NCBI GenBank assembly: GCA_025716815.1
Contig: JAIXMN010000002.1
Span: forward strand, 1,674,001 to 1,738,000
Direction of reading: 5' to 3'
From: Dichotomocladium elegans
Lineage: Eukaryota; Mucoromycota; Mucoromycetes; Mucorales; Lichtheimiaceae
DNA length: 64,000 nucleotides
In this document: piece after piece, positions 47,043 to 56,126 of the stretch
How positions within the stretch are numbered: the first letter of the stretch is position 1
How the letters are laid out: every line of letters starts with the position of its first letter
Position numbers and translations under genes: made by a program
Notes under the pieces: generated by a model
The model's input: only the letters and a program-made list of their open reading frames with translations
Database searches by the model: none
Told to the model about the DNA's origin: nothing

Positions 47043-48349
47043 TTACTTTTTCAAAAGACCGAAGGTGCGCTTTAGCTGGTTGGTGATGTTGACAGAAGCA
47101 ACAATGCTTGCAGGACGCAAAGCACGGCGCGGAGAAGATAAGCGCAGATCAGGCTGACTGCTGTTACGGTTGCGCTCTCGAAGAGCACATGGATCAGGTA
47201 AAGGGTTCGACTGAGCGGTGAGCGTCCTCCTGTGACCTCTGCTGTGCTGTATGGTGCTACCATTACTATCATTTGCTGTTCCAGCAGGTGCTCTGCAAGA
47301 AGGCAGGAAGAGGTCTTCATGGCTATATGGGACAAAGACAACAGGGATTGCCGTCGTCTGTTTAAGACTTTGATTCATGGTGGCCTGCGTACTACTGCTA
47401 GAAAGAAGACTCGACTTGCGGCTCTTTTTGCGGTAGCCAACAACCAGCATGGTCGGTTCATACATTTGGGTCTGTGCTTATGTGGGAAGAAGAAGAAGAA
47501 GAAAATAAGTTCACCATTCCGATAAAATAGATAGAAAAAATGATAGCAAACGGTGCGTACCATTATTCTGAGTGCCTGCTCAGACCTTCCAAAGGCGACC
47601 TCTATGGTAATAAAGATCTGTAGACGTTGGAATCTCATTATCAGCAATTAAGTTTTTTCCTGTATACACAGGAGTATTTCTTGGTATCTTGGTCATCACA
47701 TAACCTTATTTTCTTGATGCAGCGACCCGAGCGCTATATTTAAAAGCCGTTCTGACGTCGGTTTTGCCGTGTGTACATCTAATGCGATGAGGTCGAGGTA
47801 AAATCAACTTCCTTTGGATGTGTATTACAATGGTTTGGTATATACCATTCTGCATGTTGCTCTGAAGAGCCACCACTACGACCTCGTCGCCGTCGTCTAC
47901 CAGGTCCTGGAGAGAATTGATCAGCAAAATGCTTTTTTTAGTGGCAGTGCATGTGCATGTGCCTGTGCATGTGCGTGTGCACATAGTACCATAGATGCGT
48001 CTTTATTGTACTTTACCATGACATGACGGATAATTTTGGTGACTGCAACAGTAGTCGCCAGATCGTCTAGATTCCCAGGGTCGTCGACAGCCACCATGAA
48101 GAGGCGTGAGGCGGCTTTATACTGATAGCCTTCGCTGGATGTCCGTAATGTGTACGAGATGAAGGGATGGTGGGCGACCCTGTTGAACGAGACGCGGTGC
48201 CGGTACAGTCTTTTTGAGTCAGCGGATTGAAAAGACAGCCGAGATGAACGAGCATCCACAGGCGAGACACAGCCGCTGCTGGTGGACACCGATCGGTCAT
48301 CGTCTTTCAACGTACAAGATATTAAACTTTCAATGTCGCACAGAGCCAT
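47043..48349 (-). CDS. universal-stress-protein (UspA)-like protein, five exons, 317 aa
   Basis: Exons: 48349-48017, 47906-47846, 47778-47705, 47617-47561 and 47471-47043; 318 codons, all in phase. A Ser-rich N-terminus (about 1-65) is followed by a USP fold: SRLFMVAVDDPGNLDDLATT, then DLVDDGDEVVVVALQ, then IFITIEVAFGRSEQALRIM, then MYEPTMLVVGYRKKSRKSS. The final GYRKKSR replaces the G-x2-G-x9-G(S/T) ATP loop of classical UspA, so nucleotide binding is doubtful. A basic Ser/Arg-rich tail of about 120 residues follows (SSPRRALRPAS). Fungal proteins of this design are little studied; a stress or signalling role is inference. A TG/CATG repeat (47942-47981) lies in the first intron. Confidence 0.75.
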
Positions 48350-49059
48350 GCTTGATCGATGTCGTTTGTGTATCCATTCGCTTGCTTTAGAGAAATAAAA
48401 GAAAAAAGAGGTATGAACCAGAGGAAAGGGAAAAAGGATCAAGAAGAACAGATGATGATGGCATTTAAAATAACAACCCCCCCCGCACACACACACACGC
48501 GCGCGCGTTTCCCCTTGTATCTCCTGCCCTTCTTTCCCTTTTCCTTCTTTTTCCCTCTTCCTTTTATTTCCCCACTTCTCCATTTTACGTACCCCTTTTT
48601 TCAATACGACCTCCCTAGCTCCTACATCTCTTTGTGACTTTGTCTTCAACATTCCTATGTAGATGTCGCGCATTATAGAGTGCTCAGTGCGGGTTTTGGA
48701 ATACATATACCACATGTATGTCTTTCCTGATAGCCTCCAATTGAGATCTGAACCGAGGGCTTTAGAGGAAACCATAGGCGTACATTACCAGGTATCTCCT
48801 CTATTGGATTTTTCTCTGCTATTCAGCAAGTGGAACCTTTTTTGTTCGCGGAATATGAAATTGCGCGACATCGCAAATGATTTTGCATTGGGCCTTGCCA
48901 TCATTGCTGCCAGCCGCTGCTGGCTACGTCGTCATTATCTTGACATCAAGAGAGGCATCTAAATCACTACACGCCTCAGAACGTACCACTGTCAGCAGCG
49001 AGGGCTGTGTTTCTTTGTGCTTCAGAGATATATTGGTGAATATGAACATTGTCAGGTAC
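48350..49059. other. upstream region of the USP-like gene
   Basis: Contains an AC/GC repeat (48484-48508) and a CT-rich tract (48510-48600). Short frames, none convincing. Confidence 0.45.
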
Positions 49060-49591
49060 CATGTCCACATCCCACAAATAAAGGCTTTCCTCCATTGATG
49101 ACGATAGACGGGAGTTCCAACGCAGGAAGGTCCTCATTCTGCAATACTATACTCTATTATACTTGGGATGGTACTTCACTCATCAATATCATATGCTGGC
49201 TATTGATCCAAGTCATGTACTGTTCAGCTTGTTGCTTGATGAAGGCAGAGACTACCGGTGGCATTTTCTCGCTAGCAACCTGTTGGTAGGGGAATGGAAT
49301 TAATCACTCTATGTGCTTTATTATATTCCAAGAAAATTGCAGTACGTGGGCTCATGGTTTCTTTGTTTAGCAAAAAGATCGATCACCAAAAATGACAGGA
49401 GGAGTGCTATCATTTGTCAAGTAGCTTCTGCTTTGAAGAGATGCTCAGGCTGGTCGCCAGCAGCATCGGTAGAAGCGAATACTACTGCGTTGTTTTTGAT
49501 CCTCGATCCACCCAGCACATCTCTTGCGTCTTGTTTACGTAATCTCAGCAATCTCTTCTCTAAGTTGTACAGAACCATTGGGAGACATTGA
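49060..49591 (-). pseudogene. minus-strand relic coding of unknown family
   Basis: Two protein-like stretches on the minus strand: DVLGGSRIKNNAVVFASTD continuing DAAGDQPEHLFKAEAT (about 49530-49430), and SEKMPPVVSAFIKQQAEQ continuing YMTWINSQHMILMSEVPS (about 49284-49165). Stops and frame changes separate them and no clear splice pattern joins them. I cannot name the family. It lies next to the transposon island and may be a fragment of an element-borne or duplicated gene. Confidence 0.3.
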
Positions 49592-49736
49592 CAAAGAAAT
49601 ACATAAATAGTTGAATGAATTTATCAGCTATCAACATGAATATAAGTTGTCTGAGGTGCTCTTTTCCTTTTCTTCGAACTCGATACAACCCCAGTCCTGT
49701 ACGTACATACTTGCCAAACCCACAATTAGATCGATA

Positions 49737-50922
49737 ATGGCCGAAGGCAAGGTCAGCGTTATCAAGACCTCTTTTCGATCTGTTGGGTGGAAACAGGAGT
49801 ACCAGGAAACGATGGAAACGCTGGTGCAAACTACCCACTTTCTTACCACTCACACATACCCGTTGTCGCGCTGGATCCTTCTCCACGAGCTGGAACGCGA
49901 CCGCGACTTCGATCCCAGCGAGCTCCTCTGTCAAGCATTCTTTTATGAAATATTCCTCAGTCTGGTCGGAAGAAAGGTCATGCGCGAGAAGGTTAAACCG
50001 TCGACCAAGGCCATTAGGACACTCATACAGAGACATATTGAAGATTACACGAAGCTGGCCGACATTGAGCCTGGGCAATACCGCAACATGTCCGAGGTGG
50101 CGGCCTATGTCAGCACTGGCATCATGACAGCCTGCAAAGTTAATGTTCAGCTGCGGTTTGGCGAGCGTTTTCGGCGCGCTATCAACACTCTGTTGAACGT
50201 ACGCCAGCGAAAGGAAAATCTACGCAAGGAAATGGTTACTGTAACAAGGATGAACACGAGTTCCAAGCGTAAGACGATACACTTATGCATTCGCAGAAGA
50301 TGATATCTACTAAGGCGTCAAGAAATCTCCGGAGAAACATCTCAATGCTTTCTATGACTCTGCAAATTTTCTGAGGCAAGAGGGGCAAAGTAACAATCCA
50401 GTGCTTTCCTATCCAAACTTCCTGGGTGCCACCCTATATGCACATCGATACGCGGAGCCTCTGCCAGCATATATCAAAGCAGGCATCCACCAAAGCACCA
50501 TCGATCGAAGATACATGGAGGGGAAGGTACTTGACTTCAAGTCCAGGGCATTCAAGGATAGGCATGGCAGAAGGTTCTTGGGAACGGTACAAACGGATGG
50601 AGTGTCTTTATCAATCACACTCAAGACTCCTGACGCAAAGAGGAACTTTTGTCGCAAGAGAAATTGGGCTGATGACGATGTTATGAGAAGCAAGGACACT
50701 TGGATGAAGCAGGGCAAGCACGATCATTCTGCAGATTGTTCCTACATTCACGACGTCCCACAAGACGAGAGCAATACAGCCTACTATGTGACAACAAATA
50801 GCCTCGACTTGCTAACATCATCATTTCGTTGTATGTTTATCAGCGCACACGCAAACCGCTCGGCTTATTACACGCATAAATTGCCTCTATTGAACCGCAA
50901 ATACTATCTACTGATGGCGTGA
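49737..50922 (+). pseudogene. broken Fanzor (TnpB-like RNA-guided nuclease), relic A
   Basis: The N-terminal half matches the intact Fanzor at 53108 in order: IKTSFRSVGWKQEYQETMETLV (compare VKSSIRGIGWRQQYRERLYQLV), then FRRAINTLLNVRQRKENLRKE (compare LRRVINVILNLRQRKADRKRE). After about codon 165 the frame is lost. It resumes with EKHLNAFYDSANFLRQEG after an in-frame TAA near 50308 and continues through EGKVLDFKSRAFKDRHGRRFLG and TVQTDGVSLSITLK to 50922. A segment of about 60 residues is missing in the middle, and the RuvC core, zinc finger and catalytic acids are absent altogether. It is clearly diverged from copy B, not a recent duplicate, and cannot be an active nuclease. Confidence 0.85.
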
Positions 50923-51693
50923 TATCCATGACCGCATGATCCAAGCTTGATTGAAAATAAAAGTATTTCGAGAATATGGTACAAAATTATCCGCGTGTAT
51001 TTTCGCTTTTTTTTTTCGGGGGCCTGAATTGAATAGAGCGCTCACCAATCGATCATTCTTAATTGTTCTCCATCTTCTTGCCGTGCCAAATGCCACATCT
51101 TGTCATACTTATGATGAAAGCCAGACTAAGGAATCTCATGCCCATATCAACAGAATCTCTTCGTACCATCTACATTTACGTTCGCCTGAAGCTGGATAAC
51201 TCCAAAGTAAGACAAGAGAGTGGAAGCCCCCCATTTTTTTCAAAACCCACGATCTTTGATGTCAGGATACAAAACCGCGCATAGAGGGAATACTTTATTT
51301 TCAATCAAGTTTGCGCCATGCGGGTGTGGATATCACGCGAACACAGTATAGTATTTGCGGACAAAACATACGGGCCGAATGAGAAGGGTCATAAAGATCA
51401 AGCCTATTACTATGTTGTCTCGCAGCAGACTTTATTGCTCTCTACCGACTCGAACCAGCCTTTAGGGTGCCTCGCGCAGCTTCTTAGGCCATTCCACCGC
51501 TAAGGTGACCCGCGAACAAAAGAGCCTGTACCAGATTTTAAGGTAGCGGTTTGCATGAGAACTCTAAGACACCAGAAGAGAGCATTGTATGGTTCGACTG
51601 CGTTTTGATCGGGAACCTCATCGACAGCATCCGCGGTCATCGCAAAGGTATTGCCGACCGCCCTGGGATCTGAGCGTCAACCTATTTCTCACA
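50923..51693. other. space between the Fanzor relic and the Fanzor transposon
   Basis: No intact coding. A few short frames occur (for example 51318-51503, and WFDCVLIGNLIDSIRGHRKG near 51590-51650 on the plus strand) that may be transposon debris. Confidence 0.45.
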
Positions 51694-51859
51694 GTATACA
51701 CCATTTTTCAAAATCAAAGTCGCACCCTGCCAGTTTTGAAGTCGCAGGATTGCAAAAATACAAATCGCATTTTTGCCCGGAAATCTTTACGCGTGATGAC
51801 AAAGCAAAAGTCGCATACATACACGAAAAGATGTCGCAAATCCATCTCATCCTTATGAC

Positions 51860-52440
51860 TCTTTCTCTTTATAAACTTTTACATTTTGAAATGAGCAATC
51901 TATTATTTTACAACGATGGCCAAGGTCATGTCGCTGATGAGGAAATGTACTCACTTCAATCCGTTTGTTCTTACACTGAATATCTGTGTAGCATATCGTG
52001 CAAAGATAACTCTGAGTTTACTCTCACACACATTCCCAAGCGAAAGGATACATACATTCGGATGAAAGAAGCGGGGATCAAGGGCAGTTACACAGCATAC
52101 ACTGATCAAGGCAAGGTCAGATGTTTCAAACTGGTGTTTGAGGAGGTATTGAGTGCATCAGCTGCAGCAAAACAGCTAGGACTCCATGTTCGTTCAGCAC
52201 AGCGATGGGCATTACAGTATGAAAAGGATCCTGACAGCATTTTAAGAAACGTAGAAGCAGGGGCCGATCGTGTATTCTCAATGAAGAGCATATCGAGAAG
52301 ACTAAGTTTATTCTTGGAAAGAACAAAGAACTATCGGAGTGTGCTTTCTTTGTCAATGAGCCATTTAGCCTGGGGATTGTAACTCCGAAGCTGGTTATCA
52401 AATGGAATAATGAAGTAATAGCTTTCAGGAGACTCCTGTG
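51860..52440 (+). pseudogene. relic of a mariner/Tc1-like transposase, N-terminal helix-turn-helix part
   Basis: One frame ends with GKVRCFKLVFEEVLSASAAA, then KQLGLHVRSAQRWALQYEKD. This is a helix-turn-helix as in transposases of the mariner group, where an SA-A-AAxxLxLxxRTAQRW pattern is common in mucoromycetes. After about 52280 the reading continues in another frame with EEHIEKTKFILGKNKELSEC, the linker that follows the DNA-binding domain in such proteins. No DDE catalytic domain remains, so the element could not move itself. Confidence 0.6.
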
Positions 52441-52690
52441 TTCTCATTGTAATATTCAGAGAAATTATTCATTATGTACCTACACTTTCTGAACGTATGG
52501 ATAAGGATGACAGCAGTGTCGTGTTTTGTTGTGTTGTAAGAGACTGAGAGAGTACGAAAAGAAGTACAATCTTCCTACACTACACAAGTGCCGGATATGT
52601 ATCGGATTATTCTTGAGATGGTCTCTTGGAATTACTTGTTGGAATTGTTTGGGATTTCATTGTTGATTTCAGACCGCCCTCACGTCGATA

Positions 52691-52862
52691 CAGTGGCCGC
52701 CCCTCATAGTTATACCCTCGGTTCCAGGAAATCGCATCACTATAATGAATTATCACTATAATGAATTGGAATAAGCCCTACCTGGCAACTTTGTCCTTCA
52801 TAAAGTGTATCGCTATAACGAATTATCATTATAATGAATATCACTATAACGAGCGGCCATTG
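52691..52862. mobile_element. MITE copy B (172 bp, TA target duplication), nested in the Fanzor element
   Basis: Flanked by TA (52689-52690 and 52863-52864). Inverted ends CAGTGGCCGC and GCGGCCATTG match at nine of ten positions. The interior repeats TATCACTATAATGAAT-like words four times. Homologous to copy A at 4614-4766; copy B has one extra repeat unit. Better conserved ends suggest a younger insertion than A. Confidence 0.85.
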
Positions 52863-53107
52863 TAAAACCTCATTAAAGAACCCAGTGGGAAAAAGAAAAA
52901 CACTGTGGAGATGGATCATTGCTGACACTATAAATAGTGATGCTCAAGCAAGCTGTCCCTTTCCATTATCCACATACAAAACTAGAGCCCATTCAGCCTA
53001 CAGAAAATAACACAGCACCACATTTACGGTTGAAAGGTAATACGGCCGCTTTCATACTCGGCTCTGCGATACTAAGAAATAATATACCCTAGGTCTTCAC
53101 CCACCAA

Positions 53108-55306
53108 ATGGCCCAACCCCACCGCCCCGTCATTCCCGAAGGCATGCGCACTGGCCACAGCATTGACCGCACTGGCCGTATAATTGGGGTGAAATCGTCC
53201 ATACGGGGCATCGGCTGGCGACAGCAGTACCGTGAACGTCTGTATCAGTTGGTTGACCTTGTCCACAACACCACAACACAGGCGTACGCGTTCGCCAAAT
53301 ATATTTTCATCAACGAGGCAGCGCGCGATCCAACTTTTAACATCCAGGAAAACATCACAGAGAAGTTCTTTTCAGAAGTTTGGCTCTCCATGGTTAACAA
53401 AGCCGAACGCCGCACCCAAGGTGAAACTGCCCGCATCCGAGAACTAATTAACCGCCACAAGGATGAGTACCTTCGGATATCCGGATACGACAGGCCTGCG
53501 TTCCCTTATTCCCAGCAATGTTCTTCTTACGAAGGCACCAAGATTTATACTGCTTACGTGAATAATGTCCACATGCGGTTCGGGCAACACCTTCGGCGTG
53601 TCATCAATGTCATCCTGAATCTTCGTCAGCGAAAAGCCGACCGCAAGCGAGAGTTAATCGCACAGGGCCTAAGCCCCGATCAAGTACGCCAGGACCTTTA
53701 TGAAACCATCACCCGGCATGCCACAGGATTCAAGCTAGCAATTGCCCGTCGAGGTGTTTTGAGGGAAGACATTAACGCCGAACCTGGATTTCTTCGGGAA
53801 GCATACGATATCCTACAACCTGTCTTAAACGCTTACCCCCGAAACCACCAATTCCAACACCAGAGTATCTATTACGACGCCAAGGCCAATCCTGTTAAGC
53901 ATTTCAACGCCTTCTTCCAGCTTGCACGTGTTTGTCAACAGAACGGAATACGCGGATTCAACTGTTTTCCACTTCGTCGCTCGTGGTCACCATGCTACAT
54001 GGAGATCGATACGAAAATCCTTTGCTACCATATCCTGGGCTGCAAAATGGAATCCCACACAAGCAATATGGAGTACTGGAGACGTGTTGTAAACCTGAAA
54101 TCAAGAGCTTTCAAACCCCAAGAATCCGAGCTGCTCCAATTCCGTGGGACTATTCACACTGACGGCGTCGGTGTTACTGTGTTCAAGAAGACAAATGGCC
54201 TTCAATCGGGTTTCGGACAGAGATTTGGCATCCAGAGCGAAGATATCGAATACGTCACCCCACAGATACTCCGGAACGAAGACTATAGAGGACAATGGGT
54301 CACCATTGATCCTGGCAGAAGGGACCTGTTGTATTGCGTTCATGAGAACTCGTCACCCGACAACCACCAGACCTTCCGATATACAAAGCAGCTTCAAGAT
54401 CATACACGGAAGACCAAACGGTACCGCAGACTCCGAGAACGACTCAAGTTAGAGCGACCCGAGGTCGCGTTGGCTGAGCAGAATCTATCGCAATTTCAAA
54501 GTCATACGCTTTCCGTGCCCAACTACGACGGATACCTCGCCGCCAAGAATCGGGTCTCTGTAGTTCTCAAGTCTTTCTACGCGACAACCACTACGAACCA
54601 CCCGAACCCGCAATTTCTTTTTCGAAAACTCCGCCTGTCAGCGTTTTACAAGAAGCAGCAAGCAGATGAAAAGCTTCTCGATTCTTTGAATGCGAAGTTT
54701 GGCAGTAGATCCGTTTTCGTGATGGGAAATTGGTCTGCGCCGCATACAAGATATCACGAGCCTATCCGTGGTGTCGGCTTCCGGCGGCTGTTGAAGAAGA
54801 ACAATTGCAATATTTATTTGGTCGACGAGTACAAGACAAGCAAGTGCTGCCCTGTATGTGACAATGAAAGCCTTGCTACCTTTAAAATGGTTCCTAATCC
54901 ACGCCCATATCGACGACCCGACAATCCGCTCACGATCTGCCATGGCCTGCTACGGTATGAAGGACGGGCATGTTGTGTTATACTTCCAAAAGATTATAAT
55001 ACAGTATTTTGATGTTTCAATAGATGCACAAATCAAAACTGTACAGCAGGCATGGCAGAGGGTGTTTGTCAACCAAGGTTATGGAACCGGGATCTGGCGG
55101 CGGCTCTCAACATGCATCATATCCTCCGGGGTCTTCGGGAAGATGGTATCATCCCAGCAAGGTTCCAGAGAAGAAATGCTGCACAAGCATCCGCAGCTGG
55201 TGGAAGACCGCACTCACCTGAACCAGAGCAGCGCAGCGTGAGACCACGACGGGCAAGGCCAGGAAGGCCACGAGGTGCACGCTCTGGCGGGTCGAGACGA
55301 CCGTAA
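53108..55306 (+). CDS. Fanzor (eukaryotic TnpB-like RNA-guided endonuclease), copy B, 706-707 aa if spliced
   Basis: An uninterrupted frame runs from 53108 to 55012. After the N-terminal wedge/REC-like part come KSRAFKPQESELLQFRGTIHTDG, then RuvC-I WVTIDPGRRDLLYC (Asp401), then FVMGNWSAPHTRYHEPIRG with a Glu near 551 as the likely second catalytic acid, then the zinc-finger half KTSKCCPVC and LTICHGLLR. The third motif, RLWNRDLAAALNMHHILRG (Asp at 55091), lies in a different frame. It joins in phase if 54972-55046 or 54972-55049 is removed as an intron (donor GTTGTG, acceptor ACAG or AGCAG). A better-looking donor nearby (GTATGA) would not restore it. The tail is basic (RPRRARPGRPRGARSGG). 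Fanzors cut DNA guided by an RNA encoded at the element's right end. Start context ACCAAATGG is good. Either spliced and intact, or broken by a small indel. Confidence 0.85.
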
Positions 55307-55433
55307 CCCCAACCAAGAATTTTCCGCGTCAGTTATCGCTGACGCACCCAGGATAACCACAGCCCTTCGGGGCAAGCCCCCTTCCTTTGGAAGGACGGTG
55401 TGTTGTAAGTCAACGGGATTGGAGAAGGCGTAG
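55307..55433 (+). ncRNA. candidate Fanzor guide RNA (fRNA) scaffold
   Basis: Immediately after the Fanzor stop codon lie three stable hairpins within 70 bases. GCGTCAG/CTGACGC is a 7-bp perfect stem with a 6-nt loop (55326-55345). GCCC-TTCG-GGGC is a UUCG tetraloop (55362-55373). CCTTCC-TTT-GGAAGG has a 6-bp stem (55380-55394). In TnpB and Fanzor elements the guide RNA is made from the 3' end of the nuclease gene and the right end of the element, so position and structure both fit. Transcript borders and the guide segment cannot be read from one copy. Confidence 0.6.
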
Positions 55434-55590
55434 TGTTTTCTGCTGACTAACAGGGTTTCATCCATGGATGCGATATCTTTTTACCTATTGATACGACAAA
55501 TTTATATAATTCTATGCGACATTTTTCTTGTATTTTGCACGACATTATTTTATCTTGTTTACGAAATTTATTTTTGAAAATAAAGTATAC

Positions 55591-56126
55591 AAATAATAAG
55601 CAAATGCAGGGCATATACATGCGGGGCTGGGGTGAACGGTGGTACATAAACAACCTGATTTGGCCGACTGCAGCTATTGTTACTGCTCGTGCTCCGCGAC
55701 GTCGCTCAATTGGCTATCTACAGTAAGCAAGGTACAGCCCTCAAACGCGCGAGTCAAATAACGGTTACTTTAGACAGGCGTGTCACATAAAGGAAGAAAG
55801 CATGTCTACACGATTAGTTAACGAAAACTTCGTCTATAATTTATGCAACCTCACAGCGATATCATTTAGTTGGCCCTGTTTCAACTTTAGGCTATCTTCT
55901 CCATATCTATCCTTGTTCCGAAATTGAGCCGCGGTCGTCCTTTATATATATATATATATATATTGGAGGAGGGCTTATGTGTTGTGATCAATGCAAAAAA
56001 AAAAAAGTCAGCTTCTTTCTATGGTAACCGAAGCGACCGTGAGAAAAGGCGGTAACGGGCGGAGCAGGTTGATTAAATAGCCACGCTTCCCCCGTCCTAT
56101 TTTTCTCGTTATCTCGAAAGCGCGCA
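55591..56126. other. spacer with a TA microsatellite, promoter side of the S9 peptidase
   Basis: TA repeat at 55943-55963 and an A11 run near 55995. GATTAAATAG at about 56070 could be a core element of the peptidase gene. No coding. Confidence 0.5.

Larger units (their letters stand above)
51694..55590 (+). mobile_element. putative Fanzor-carrying transposon, about 3.9 kb, with imperfect terminal inverted repeats
   Basis: The left end starts GTATACACCATTTTTCAAAA and the right end, read inward on the minus strand, GTATACTTTATTTTCAAAAA; about 21 of the first 31 positions agree. Both ends carry several GTCGCA/GTCGTA-type words pointing inward (left: AAGTCGCA x3-4 within 51717-51850; right: TACGAC, TGCGAC and CACGAC at 55490-55545). 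The solo right end at 10.6 kb shares the same sequence and fits the left end even better (CAAAATCAAA-TCG-A). Inside lie a transposase relic, a MITE insertion, Fanzor B and the candidate guide-RNA scaffold. TA-rich termini suggest TA target duplication as in Tc1/mariner elements. Exact borders are inferred. Confidence 0.65.

Noticed and set aside
51440..51500. tRNA-like TCGAACC word (also GGTTCGA at 28841 and 51588)
   Set aside because: No acceptor stem, anticodon arm or second promoter box at proper spacing.
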